DNA of 64,000 bases from assembly GCF_042657065.1 (NCBI RefSeq), contig NZ_JBHSNF010000001.1, positions 62,001 to 126,000 on the forward strand, read 5' to 3'. The notes under the pieces were generated by a model. The model had not been told where the DNA came from, made no database searches, and saw only the letters and a list, made by a program, of their open reading frames with translations. The DNA is from Rhodanobacter ginsengisoli. Lineage in GTDB: Bacteria; Pseudomonadota; Gammaproteobacteria; Xanthomonadales; Rhodanobacteraceae. The translations under genes were made by a program, and so were the position numbers. Position 1 is the stretch's first letter, and every line of letters begins with the position of its first letter. Positions 8,663-17,365 of the stretch are shown here, in pieces.

Positions 8663-9784
8663 ATGATCAGAAAAATTATCGTGTTGCTGGCCGGCATGCT
8701 GGTCACCGTCGCTGTCTATGCAGCTGGCGCGCAACTGCGGGCAGATCACCCTGACAGCTACACCGTGCGTCGGGGCGACACCTTGTGGGATATCTCCGCC
8801 AAATTCCTGTCCAAGCCCTGGCTGTGGCCGGAAATCTGGCAGGCCAATCCGCAGGTTCGCAACCCGCACCTGATTTACCCCGGGGACGTGCTCAACCTGT
8901 CCTTCATCAATGGACCGAGCCTGCGATTGCAGCCGCAGGTGCATCCCGAAGGCGAGGCGGTGCCGGCGATTCCGCTGTCAGAGCTGAAGATGTTCCTCAA
9001 GGACATGCGGGTGATGGACTCCAACGCGGTCAGTTCCGCACCGTATGTGGTGGGTCTGGAAGAGGCCCGCCTGCGTGGCGCCGTCGGCCAGAACATCTAT
9101 GTGCGTGGCCTTCAGGGCGAGCCGGGACAGCGCTGGGCGATCGTGCGTCCGACCCATGTATTCCGTGGTTTCGATCAGGGCGATGCAAGCGGCGCCGATC
9201 TGGTCAGTCACGGTCTGGACAGCAATGCGGCGATGGTCAATGCGCCGTGGCGCGAGGATTCGCGCAACGACGGCCACTATGGCAAAGGTGACGACCTCGG
9301 TGTCGAGGTCAGCGTGATCGGCACGGCGGAGACCTTGCGCATGGGCGATCCGTCGACCCTGCTGCTGCTCGGTTCGACCATGGAAATCCGCAGCGGCGAT
9401 CGCATCATGCCGATCGACGACACACCGTACGACCCCTTCTATTACCCGCATGCACCGAAATCGGTACCTGCCGGCGCCAAGGTGATCGGCTTCGCCGATG
9501 CCCTGGACGCGGCGGGTTCGCGCCAGGTGGTGATGCTGTCGATCGGCGCCAGGGATGGGGTCGACAATGGCCAGACCTTCACCGTCTACGAGCCGGGCGA
9601 GACGATCCACGACGACGTGGCCAGCAACAGCTGGCACCGCGATATCGGCAAGCGTGTCACCCTGCCGGACGAATACGTCGGTCACGTGATGGTGTTCCGC
9701 ACCTTCAACCGGGTCAGCTATGGCCTGATCATGGACAGCCTGCGACCGGTGCATATCGGCGGCCGTCTGCGCGCGCCGGAATAA
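8663..9784 (+). CDS. Exported LysM peptidoglycan-binding protein
   Basis: A 373-residue envelope protein. Residues 1-20 form a signal peptide ending in VAVYAAGA. They are followed by a LysM domain starting DSYTVRRGDTLWDISAKF and containing W-PEIWQANPQ and HLIYPGDVLNL, the fold that binds N-acetylglucosamine-rich peptidoglycan. The remaining 280 residues have no domain I can name. ATG 8663 is preceded by a GGGGAAGGGGGA stretch; the open frame from 8549 would add 38 non-signal residues. Proteins of this form lie upstream of dprA in related genomes (from memory), but their exact role is unknown. A terminator follows at 9819-9848. Confidence 0.88.
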   Translation: MIRKIIVLLAGMLVTVAVYAAGAQLRADHPDSYTVRRGDTLWDISAKFLSKPWLWPEIWQANPQVRNPHLIYPGDVLNLSFINGPSLRLQPQVHPEGEAVPAIPLSELKMFLKDMRVMDSNAVSSAPYVVGLEEARLRGAVGQNIYVRGLQGEPGQRWAIVRPTHVFRGFDQGDASGADLVSHGLDSNAAMVNAPWREDSRNDGHYGKGDDLGVEVSVIGTAETLRMGDPSTLLLLGSTMEIRSGDRIMPIDDTPYDPFYYPHAPKSVPAGAKVIGFADALDAAGSRQVVMLSIGARDGVDNGQTFTVYEPGETIHDDVASNSWHRDIGKRVTLPDEYVGHVMVFRTFNRVSYGLIMDSLRPVHIGGRLRAPE

Positions 9785-9818
9785 CCTCCGGGCACCGGCA
9801 TCGGTATCTGCCTACAAG

Positions 9819-9848
9819 ACGGCGCGGCGATCACCGCGCCGTTTCTGT
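9819..9848 (+). terminator. Rho-independent terminator after the LysM gene
   Basis: ACGGCGCGG (9819-9827) pairs perfectly with CCGCGCCGT (9834-9842) around a six-base loop and runs into TTCTGTTTGT. It separates the LysM gene from dprA, so dprA needs its own promoter or read-through. Confidence 0.8.
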
Positions 9849-9875
9849 TTGTGTGAGCTCCGTAAACTGCAACGT

Positions 9876-11066
9876 ATGCACATGGACGACATGGATGAAC
9901 TGCGCGCATGGCTGATCGCCCTGCGTACACCGGGCCTGGGCCCCGGCGGGCTGCGCGAGCGGCTCGATGCCGCCGAGGGCGACATCGGCCGGACGCTGAC
10001 CCAGCTGCGGCGCCACGCTGCGCAGCTCGGCGAGTCGGCGCAGGCATGGCTGGCGCAACCCGATGAGGCGTTGCTGGCTACCGATCTGGCCTGGCTGGCG
10101 GAGCCGGGGCATCGACTGCTGCGTTGCACCGAGGCGGACTTTCCGCCGCAGCTGGAAAACATCCCGCAACCACCCGCGGTGCTGTTCGTCGTCGGCGATG
10201 CCAGCCAGTTGCTGTATCCGCAGGTCGCGATTGTCGGCGCCCGCGGCGCCAGCGCGGGCGGGCTGGCGCATGCGCGCGCGTTTGCCCGAAGCCTGGTCGG
10301 CGCCGGTTTCGTGATCACCAGCGGCATGGCCGACGGCATTGACGGTGCGGCTCACGCTGCCACGATGGACGCCGGTGCGGCCACGCTGGCGGTGATCGGT
10401 ACCGGACCGGATCGCGTGTATCCGCGCAAGCACCACGCGTTGGCTACGCGGATCGCCGCACGGGGCGCCCTGATCAGTGAGTTTCCGCCCGGCACGGCCG
10501 CTCGCGCCGACCATTTTCCGCGCCGCAACCGGATCATTTCCGGCCTCTCGCTGGGCACCCTGGTGATCGAAGCAGGCCTGCGCTCGGGCTCGTTGATCAC
10601 CGCGCGCCTTGCCGCCGAGCAGGGGCGGGAGGTGTTCGCCTTGCCCGGTTCCATCCACAATCCGCTGGCCCGCGGTTGCCATCGCCTGATTCGTGACGGC
10701 GCACGCCTGGTGGAGAGCGCGGCGGAAATTATCGAGACATTGGCACCGGCAGCGCGCATGCTTGGCGCCGAGCTGAATGCCCGACTGCAGCTGGATACCG
10801 ATGGCGCGAAGGCGCTGCAGGGGGTTGGCGATGGTGTGGCGAATGGCTCGTGCAGCACCTCCGCCTGGTGCCCGGATCCTGAGTATCGGCGACTTTTGGC
10901 TGAACTTGGCCACGAACCGGCGACAATGGACGAACTTGTCCGACGTACCGGCTTGTCTGCGGCGGCCTTGTCCTCGATGCTGCTGATGCTGGAGCTGGAG
11001 GCACGGGTCGAGAGTCTGCCCGGCAACCGTTACCAGCAATTGCCGGGTGGCAGCATGAATGGCTGA
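9876..11066 (+). CDS. dprA: DNA-processing protein DprA
   Basis: DprA protects incoming single-stranded DNA and loads RecA during natural transformation. The 396-residue protein has an N-terminal SAM-like helical part and a Rossmann core with VAIVGARGASAGG, ITSGMADGIDGAAH, IGTGPDRVYPRKH and FPRRNRIISGLS, the canonical DprA/Smf signature. A C-terminal winged-helix (DprA_WH) follows from about residue 335 (YRRLLAELGHEPATMDELV). The start could be ATG 9876 or the ATG two codons later, and no clear Shine-Dalgarno decides. In E. coli smf is followed by smg; here no smg-like gene lies before topA. Confidence 0.94.
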   Translation: MHMDDMDELRAWLIALRTPGLGPGGLRERLDAAEGDIGRTLTQLRRHAAQLGESAQAWLAQPDEALLATDLAWLAEPGHRLLRCTEADFPPQLENIPQPPAVLFVVGDASQLLYPQVAIVGARGASAGGLAHARAFARSLVGAGFVITSGMADGIDGAAHAATMDAGAATLAVIGTGPDRVYPRKHHALATRIAARGALISEFPPGTAARADHFPRRNRIISGLSLGTLVIEAGLRSGSLITARLAAEQGREVFALPGSIHNPLARGCHRLIRDGARLVESAAEIIETLAPAARMLGAELNARLQLDTDGAKALQGVGDGVANGSCSTSAWCPDPEYRRLLAELGHEPATMDELVRRTGLSAAALSSMLLMLELEARVESLPGNRYQQLPGGSMNG

Positions 11067-11112
11067 TCCGGTGCATCCATCCCCGGCGGAGCGTCGCCGG
11101 CCGCCGCGGCGC

Positions 11113-11149
11113 TTGACAGCCGCTGGCGCGGCATGGTTTCAACTATATA
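11113..11149 (+). promoter_or_regulatory. Possible topA promoter with atypical spacing
   Basis: A perfect TTGACA lies at 11113-11118 and an alternating TATATA run at 11144-11149, 50 bases before the topA ATG. The gap between them is 25 bases, much longer than the usual 17, so they may not act together. The TA-rich box may work with another, weaker -35. Confidence 0.3.
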
Positions 11150-11198
11150 TATGTCCGGCACGGAAGCGCCGGTGGTTCACTTGCGGAAATCCAGCTTC

Positions 11199-13727
11199 AT
11201 GGCAAAAAACCTGCTCATCGTCGAATCACCGGCCAAGGCCAAGACGATCAACAAATACCTCGGCAAGGACTTCCAGGTCCTGGCCTCCTACGGTCACGTT
11301 CGTGACCTGAAGCCGAAGGAGGGCGCGGTCGATACCGAGCACGGCTTCACCATGGCCTACGAGGTGATCGAGCGCAATCAGAAGCATGTCGACGCGATCG
11401 CCAAGGCCGCCAAGCTGGCTGACGACATCTATCTCGCGACCGATCTGGATCGCGAGGGCGAGGCGATCAGCTGGCATATCAGCGAGATCCTGAAGGAGCG
11501 CGGCCTGGTCGAGGGCAAGCGCATGCATCGGGTGGTGTTCTCCGAGATCACGCCGAAGGCGATCAAGGCCGCCGTGGCCGCGCCGCGCGAGCTGTCGCAC
11601 GATCTGGTCGACGCGCAGCAGGCCCGCCGCGCGCTGGATTACCTGGTCGGCTTCAACCTCTCGCCGGTGCTCTGGCGCAAGGTGCAGCGCGGCCTGTCCG
11701 CCGGCCGGGTGCAGTCGCCGGCGCTGCGCATGATCGTCGAGCGCGAGGAAGAGATCGAGGCGTTCAACGCGCGTGAGTACTGGAGCATCGAGGCGCAACT
11801 CAAGCACGCCGAAGGCGACTTCACGGCCCGCCTGAGCCGGCTCAACGGCAAGAAGTTCGAGCAGTTCGATCTGACCAACGAGGCCGATGCACAGGCTGCG
11901 CGCGATGCGTTGAAACAGGCCGCGCACGGCCAGCTCACCGTCAGCGATGTCGGCTCGAAGGAGCGCAAGCGCCGCCCGGCCGCACCGTTCACCACCTCGA
12001 CCCTGCAGCAGGAAGCCGCGCGCAAGCTGGGCTTCACCACCAGTCGCACGATGAAGGTCGCGCAGGGCCTGTACGAAGGCGTGGCGCTCGGCGACGAGGG
12101 CAACGTCGGCCTGATCACCTACATGCGTACCGACTCCACCATGCTTGGCGACGATGCGCTGGCCGAGCTGCGCCAGCTGATCGCCCGCGACTTCGGCACG
12201 CAGGCGCTGCCGGATGCGCCGCAGATGTACAAGACCAAGTCGAAGAACGCGCAGGAAGCGCATGAGGCGATCCGCCCCACTTCGGCGATGTACACGCCAA
12301 AATCGATCGGGGCGTTCCTCAACGATGATCAGCGCAAGCTGTACGAGCTGATCTGGAAGCGCACGGTGGCCTGCCAGATGATTCACGCCACACTGAACAC
12401 CGTGTCGGTGGAGTTCGCCCTGCGCGATGTCGCCGGTGGCGACGCGTCGTTCCGCGCCAGCGGCACCACCGTGATCGATCCCGGCTTCCTCGCCGTCTAT
12501 GAGGAAGGCAGCGACCAGAAGAAGGCCGACGATGACGACGAGGGCCGCCGCCTGCCGCGGCTGACGGTGGGCGAGCAGGTGCCGCTGCACGAGATCGCCG
12601 CCGACCAGCACTTCACCGAGCCACCGCCGCGCTATTCCGAGGCCAGCCTGGTCAAGGCGCTGGAAGAGCACGGCATCGGCCGGCCGTCCACCTACGCCAG
12701 CATCATCCAGGTGCTGCAGAACCGCGAATACGTCTTTCTCGACAGCCGTCGCTTCAAGCCCAGCGACGTCGGTCGTGCGGTCAGCAAGTTCCTCACCGCG
12801 CACTTCACCCGCTACGTCGATTACGACTTCACCGCGAAGATGGAAGACGAGCTCGATGCGGTCAGTCGCGGCGAGGAGGCCTGGGTGCCGCTGATGGAGC
12901 GGTTCTGGCTGCCGTTCAAGCAGCAGGTCGACGAGAAGACCGAGTCGGTCGATCGCAGCGAAGCCACCGGCGCGCGCGAACTCGGCAGCGATCCGAAAAC
13001 CGGCAAGCCGGTCTCGGTGCGGCTGGGACGGTTCGGACCGTATGCCGCCATCGGCACCAAGGATGACGAGGAGAAGCCCACCTTCGCCAGCCTGCGTCCC
13101 GGCCAGAGCATGCATACCATCACGCTGGCCGAGGCGCTGGAGTTGTTCAAGCTGCCGCGCCAGCTCGGCCAGGCGGAGAACGGCGACGAAGTGATGGTGG
13201 GCGTCGGTCGTTTCGGCCCGTTCGTGAAACAGGGCAGCACCTACGCCTCGCTGAAACCGGAGGACGATCCGTACACGATCGAATTGCCGCGTGCGCTGCA
13301 GATCGTGGCCGAGAAGCTGGAGATGCTGGCGAACCGGCTGATCCTCGATTTCGGCAACGGCGTGCAGGTGCTGAATGGTCGCTACGGCGCCTACATCACC
13401 GATGGCGAGAAGAATGCCCGCATCCCGAAGGAGCAGGAGCCGAAGGAGTTGACCGAGGCGCAGTGCCTCGAGCTGCTGGCGGCGGCGCCGGTACGCAAGG
13501 GGCGCTTCGGCAAGAAGACCGCGACCAAGAAGGCTGCCGCGAAGAAGGCGGCGCCGGCGAAAAAGACCGCCGTCAAGAAAGCCGCCAGCAAGAAGACCGC
13601 AACAAAGAAAACCGCCGCCAGGAAGGCCGCGACAAAGAAGACCGCCGCCAAGAAGACCGCGACCAGGAAGGTTGCTGCGGAAAAGGCGACAGTCGAAAAA
13701 GTCGCCGTCGGCAAAGCCGAGGTCTGA
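11199..13727 (+). CDS. topA: DNA topoisomerase I with lysine-rich tail
   Basis: TopA relaxes negative supercoils. The 842-residue protein starts MAKNLLIVESPAKAKTI (TOPRIM, with ATDLDREGEAISWH carrying the acidic metal triad). The active-site Tyr308 lies in GLITYMRTDS. Toward the C-terminus are three Toprim_Crpt-type repeats (RLGRFGPYAAIG, GVGRFGPFVKQG, LNGRYGAYITDG). Instead of the Cys4 zinc ribbons of the E. coli enzyme, the last 71 or so residues (from about 771) are a Lys/Ala/Thr repeat resembling histone H1. ATG 11199 is chosen because upstream in-frame ATGs lack family similarity. It abuts tsaC, so the two are probably co-transcribed. Confidence 0.96.
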   Translation: MAKNLLIVESPAKAKTINKYLGKDFQVLASYGHVRDLKPKEGAVDTEHGFTMAYEVIERNQKHVDAIAKAAKLADDIYLATDLDREGEAISWHISEILKERGLVEGKRMHRVVFSEITPKAIKAAVAAPRELSHDLVDAQQARRALDYLVGFNLSPVLWRKVQRGLSAGRVQSPALRMIVEREEEIEAFNAREYWSIEAQLKHAEGDFTARLSRLNGKKFEQFDLTNEADAQAARDALKQAAHGQLTVSDVGSKERKRRPAAPFTTSTLQQEAARKLGFTTSRTMKVAQGLYEGVALGDEGNVGLITYMRTDSTMLGDDALAELRQLIARDFGTQALPDAPQMYKTKSKNAQEAHEAIRPTSAMYTPKSIGAFLNDDQRKLYELIWKRTVACQMIHATLNTVSVEFALRDVAGGDASFRASGTTVIDPGFLAVYEEGSDQKKADDDDEGRRLPRLTVGEQVPLHEIAADQHFTEPPPRYSEASLVKALEEHGIGRPSTYASIIQVLQNREYVFLDSRRFKPSDVGRAVSKFLTAHFTRYVDYDFTAKMEDELDAVSRGEEAWVPLMERFWLPFKQQVDEKTESVDRSEATGARELGSDPKTGKPVSVRLGRFGPYAAIGTKDDEEKPTFASLRPGQSMHTITLAEALELFKLPRQLGQAENGDEVMVGVGRFGPFVKQGSTYASLKPEDDPYTIELPRALQIVAEKLEMLANRLILDFGNGVQVLNGRYGAYITDGEKNARIPKEQEPKELTEAQCLELLAAAPVRKGRFGKKTATKKAAAKKAAPAKKTAVKKAASKKTATKKTAARKAATKKTAAKKTATRKVAAEKATVEKVAVGKAEV

Positions 13728-14300
13728 GTGCTTCAACGTTTCGGCCTCGACGAGCTGACTGCCGCCGCCGCGCTGTTGCGCGCCGGCGGCGTGCTGGCCT
13801 ATCCGACCGAGGCGGTATTCGGCCTCGGCTGCGATCCGCACGACCGCATCGCGTTTGAACGGTTGTTCGCGCTCAAGCAGCGACCGCCGGCACAGGGTGT
13901 GTTGCTGATTGCGGCGGAGTTCGCGCAGGTCGAGCGCTATATCGAGCTGGCTGCCGTGCCGGCAGAGATCCTGCAACAGGTCCGGGCGAGCTGGCCGGGG
14001 CCGCACACCTGGGTGTTCCCCCGCTCGGCGCAGGTGCCTGCGTGGATCGCCGGCGAACATGCCGGTGTCGCGTTGCGGGTCACCGCGCACGCGCCGGCGG
14101 CGGCGCTGTGCCGGGCGTTCGGCGGTGCCCTGGTATCCACCAGCGCGAACCCGCATGGTGTACCGCCGGCGCGCACGGCGCAGATGGTCAGCGAATATTT
14201 TGGTGATGCCCTGGATGGCCTGCTGGACGCGCCACTGGGCGGCCAGGACCGTCCCACGGTGATTCGTGATGCGTTGACGGGGGCTATCATTCGCGCCTGA
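13728..14300 (+). CDS. tsaC: L-threonylcarbamoyladenylate synthase
   Basis: TsaC (Sua5/YciO/YrdC family) makes threonylcarbamoyl-AMP for the universal t6A37 tRNA modification. The 190-residue, single-domain protein has YPTEAVFGLGCDP near the N-terminus, the basic KQRPPAQG nucleotide site, and STSANPHGVPPARTA, which are the family's conserved blocks. The GTG start directly follows the topA stop with no gap, so translation is likely coupled. It lacks the C-terminal Sua5 domain, as expected for TsaC. Confidence 0.93.
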   Translation: MLQRFGLDELTAAAALLRAGGVLAYPTEAVFGLGCDPHDRIAFERLFALKQRPPAQGVLLIAAEFAQVERYIELAAVPAEILQQVRASWPGPHTWVFPRSAQVPAWIAGEHAGVALRVTAHAPAAALCRAFGGALVSTSANPHGVPPARTAQMVSEYFGDALDGLLDAPLGGQDRPTVIRDALTGAIIRA

Positions 14301-14372
14301 GCGGCAAGGGGCAGGCGTCGCCGGGGATCCGGCAACCGGCGCCGCGAAGCGATACGGGGAAGCGGCTTCGCC

Positions 14373-14390
14373 ATTCACATCCACGTGAAT
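14373..14390. promoter_or_regulatory. Imperfect palindrome before the AMP-ligase gene
   Basis: ATTCACAT and ACGTGAAT (one mismatch) face each other across two bases, 57 bases upstream of the TTG start at 14448. Size and position suit a repressor or activator site, but no candidate regulator lies next to it. Confidence 0.25.
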
Positions 14391-14447
14391 CGGCCGGGGC
14401 CATGCTCAGCCGGTAGCGAAAATATAGAAATATAGGGAGATTACGGC

Positions 14448-15821
14448 TTGGCCATTGTTTACGACACCTACCGGCGTGAGGCGCCCCGGCGGCTGCCGCT
14501 GTTGCATGCGGCGGATCCTGCGCGGGTGCTTGCCCGACGCCACGGCACAGCGGTAACGGCCGCCCAGTTCCTGGCCCAGGTGCATGCCGTGGCTGCCGGT
14601 CTGCCGACCGCCACCGCGGCGGTGAACCTGTGCGAGGATCGCTATGCCTTCCTGGTGGCGTTCTGCGCCATCGTGCTGCGTGGCCAGGTCAATCTGCTGC
14701 CGTCCTCGCGTGCACCGCAGGCGATCGACGAGGTGATGGCGGCGCATCCGGGTTGCTATGCCGTGGGTGAATCGGCCCTCGATCCGGCGCCACCGGGCTA
14801 TCGGCAACTGCCATCGCTGGATGTCACGCTGCCGGTTGCGCTCGACACGGTCTGGCCGCTGATTTCGGCCGATCAGGTCGTGGCAATTGGCTATACCTCC
14901 GGTTCCACCGGCACGCCCAGCGCGAATGTGAAGACCTGGGGCAGTTTTCACGCCAGCAACGGCGGCAATCTGGCGATGCTGCGTGCGGCGCTCGGCCGAC
15001 GGGCGGAGATCGTCGCCACGGTGCCGCCGCAGCACATGTACGGCATGGAGATGTCGGTGTTGCTGCCGCTGCTGGGCGAGTACGGCGTGCATACCGGGCG
15101 GCCGTTCTTTCCTGCCGATGTGGCCGCCGCCTTGGCCGAGGTGCCGTCGCCGCGGCTGCTGGTGACCACGCCGGTGCATCTGCGTGCGCTGGTCGAATCG
15201 GGTATTGCGTTGCCGCGTATTGCCGCGATCGTATCGGCCACCGCGCCGTTGCCGCTCGAGTTGGCGCGCGTCGCCGAGCAGCGATTTGGCGGGCCGGTGC
15301 TGGAAGTGTTCGGTTCCACCGAGACTTGTGTGTTTGCCAGTCGCCGCCCGGCGGTGGATGAGGACTGGTTGCTGTACGACGGCGTCATCCTGCACCCGCA
15401 ACCGGACGGCACCGCGGTCGAGGCGCCGCAGTTGAATGGAACCACCATCCTGGCCGATATCGTCAGCCTGTCCGACGGCGGCCGCCGCTTCCGCCTGTGC
15501 GGTCGCCATGCCGACATGCTGGAGATTGCCGGCAAGCGAGCGTCGCTGGGGGATCTCAGTCGCCGCCTGCTGGCGATTCCCGGCGTGAAGGACGGCGTGG
15601 TGTTCCAGCTGGATGGCGGCGATGCGCTGGGTGTGCACCGTATCGCCGCCCTCGTGGTGGCGCCGGGGCTGGACGAGCACGTCATCCTCGATGCCTTGCG
15701 CCAGGCGATCGATCCGCTGTTCCTGCCGCGCCCGCTGCGTCTGGTGGATGCGCTGCCCCGCAACGAGACCGGCAAGTTGCCGCGCGCGGCCCTGCTCGAG
15801 CTGCTGCACCGGCACGACTGA
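14448..15821 (+). CDS. AMP-forming acyl/aryl ligase (ANL superfamily), orphan
   Basis: A 457-residue adenylating enzyme that activates a carboxylic acid as acyl-AMP, then passes it to CoA or a carrier protein. Visible motifs are the phosphate-binding loop GYTSGSTGTPSANVK (near residue 150), the EVFGSTETC block (A5) and a C-terminal NETGKLPR with the catalytic lysine. It is shorter than typical acyl-CoA synthetases and resembles the ligases of aryl-polyene (xanthomonadin-type) pathways. However, no ketosynthase or carrier gene is nearby. The start is TTG with AGGGAGA eight bases upstream. The substrate is unknown. Confidence 0.8.
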   Translation: MAIVYDTYRREAPRRLPLLHAADPARVLARRHGTAVTAAQFLAQVHAVAAGLPTATAAVNLCEDRYAFLVAFCAIVLRGQVNLLPSSRAPQAIDEVMAAHPGCYAVGESALDPAPPGYRQLPSLDVTLPVALDTVWPLISADQVVAIGYTSGSTGTPSANVKTWGSFHASNGGNLAMLRAALGRRAEIVATVPPQHMYGMEMSVLLPLLGEYGVHTGRPFFPADVAAALAEVPSPRLLVTTPVHLRALVESGIALPRIAAIVSATAPLPLELARVAEQRFGGPVLEVFGSTETCVFASRRPAVDEDWLLYDGVILHPQPDGTAVEAPQLNGTTILADIVSLSDGGRRFRLCGRHADMLEIAGKRASLGDLSRRLLAIPGVKDGVVFQLDGGDALGVHRIAALVVAPGLDEHVILDALRQAIDPLFLPRPLRLVDALPRNETGKLPRAALLELLHRHD

Positions 15822-15905
15822 GCGCCACCGCCGTGCGCGGCGCGGTCATGGCACCCGGTACAATGGCCGTTTGCGCTGCATGCGCCCTGGGCTCGGGAGT
15901 TGGAC

Positions 15906-17201
15906 ATGAAGGTTCTGGTCATCGGCGGTGGCGGTCGCGAACACGCGCTGGCCTGGAAGCTGGTGCAATCGGCACGGGTCGACGAGGTGATCGTGGCTCC
16001 CGGCAACGCAGGCACCGCGCATGAGCCGGGCGTGCGCAATGCCGACGTGGCGGCGCATGATCTGGACGGACTGCTGGAGCTGGCCCGGCGCGAGAAGGTG
16101 GGTCTGACCGTGGTCGGTCCCGAAGTGCCGCTGGTGGCCGGTGTGGTCGATCGTTTCCGCGCCGCCGGTCTGCGCATCTTCGGGCCACGCGCCATCGCCG
16201 CGCAGCTGGAGGGTTCCAAGGCCTTCGCCAAGGACTTCCTGCAGCGGCACAATATTCCCAGCGCGCGCTATGCCGTATTCACCGAGTTGAACCGGGCACT
16301 GGCTTACGTGCGCGAGCACGGCGCGCCCATCGTGATCAAGGCCGATGGACTGGCTGCCGGCAAGGGCGTGGTGGTCGCGCTGAGCCTGGCCGACGCCGAG
16401 CTGGCGCTGCATGACATGCTTGGTGCGCACAGTTTCGGCGAGGCTTCGTCGCGGGTGGTGATCGAGGAATTTCTCGAAGGCGAGGAAGCCAGCTACATCG
16501 TGATGAGCGACGGCAGCCACGCGTTGCCGATGGCCAGCAGCCAGGATCACAAACGTCGCGACGACGGCGATCTCGGCCCCAATACCGGCGGCATGGGCGC
16601 GTATTCGCCGGCACCGGTGGTCACGCCCGAAGTCGAGCAGCGCATCCTCAGGGAAGTGATCGAGCCGACCCTGCGCGGGATGGCGGCCGAGGGGGCGCCG
16701 TTCATCGGTTTTCTGTACGCCGGCCTGATGATCGACTCCAGCGGTACGCCCAGGGTGATCGAGTTCAATGTGCGCTTTGGTGATCCGGAAACCCAGCCGA
16801 TCATGATGCGGTTGAAATCCGATCTGGTCGAATTGATCGATGCCGCCCTCGACGGTCGTCTCGAGCACACCCGGGCGCGCTGGGACGCACGCCCGGCAAT
16901 CGGCGTGGTGATGGCGGCCGGCGGTTACCCGGGGCGGGTGCGCAGTGGGGACCCGATCGACGGACTCGACGTGTCGGTCGAAGCCGATCGGAATGCCGGC
17001 GTGAAGGTGTTCCACGCCGGCACCCGGCTCGACGAGCAGGGTCGTGCGGTCACCGCGGGCGGCCGCGTGTTGACCGTGTGCGCGCTGGGTCGGGACATCG
17101 CCGCGGCACGCGAGCATGCTTATGCGGCGGTCAGCCGGATCCACTACGACGGCGCGTTCTGGCGCCGGGACATCGCGTATCGGGCGTTGCGGCGCCACTG
17201 A
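15906..17201 (+). CDS. purD: Phosphoribosylamine-glycine ligase (GAR synthetase)
   Basis: PurD joins glycine to phosphoribosylamine in purine synthesis. The 431-residue protein begins MKVLVIGGGGREHALAWKL, has the ATP-grasp core (VIKADGLAAGKGV, VIEEFLEGEEAS, GPNTGGMGAYSP) and the metal-binding FNVRFGDPETQ. It is full length. ATG 15906 has GGGAG six bases upstream; a TTG six bases earlier is less likely. It stands alone between the AMP-ligase and a lipoprotein gene. Confidence 0.96.
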   Translation: MKVLVIGGGGREHALAWKLVQSARVDEVIVAPGNAGTAHEPGVRNADVAAHDLDGLLELARREKVGLTVVGPEVPLVAGVVDRFRAAGLRIFGPRAIAAQLEGSKAFAKDFLQRHNIPSARYAVFTELNRALAYVREHGAPIVIKADGLAAGKGVVVALSLADAELALHDMLGAHSFGEASSRVVIEEFLEGEEASYIVMSDGSHALPMASSQDHKRRDDGDLGPNTGGMGAYSPAPVVTPEVEQRILREVIEPTLRGMAAEGAPFIGFLYAGLMIDSSGTPRVIEFNVRFGDPETQPIMMRLKSDLVELIDAALDGRLEHTRARWDARPAIGVVMAAGGYPGRVRSGDPIDGLDVSVEADRNAGVKVFHAGTRLDEQGRAVTAGGRVLTVCALGRDIAAAREHAYAAVSRIHYDGAFWRRDIAYRALRRH

Positions 17202-17365
17202 CCGCGTTGCGTCGGCGTACGCCTGCGCATGGTAGGCCATTGGATGGATTGACTTTTCCGCGCCGCAATTTTTCCGCTATGCTTGGGGCTTCCCCCGCGT
17301 AGAGTCATGGCGCAGCAGCGTCTGAACGACCACGTGCTTGTATTCACGTTGATGAGGTTTTTCCC

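Noticed and set aside
11226..14384. Very long antisense open frame (about 1050 codons) opposite topA
   Set aside because: It mirrors topA/tsaC codon bias (GC-rich third positions give few stops on the other strand) and has no family-like content. The same holds for the long frames opposite the propeller genes at 48084-51098 and 56424-59546 and opposite the ArnT-like gene (4099-5595).
17202..17365. TTGACT in the purD-lipoprotein gap as a promoter
   Set aside because: No -10 at the right distance (TATGCT lies 23 bases away), so I left it out of the features.
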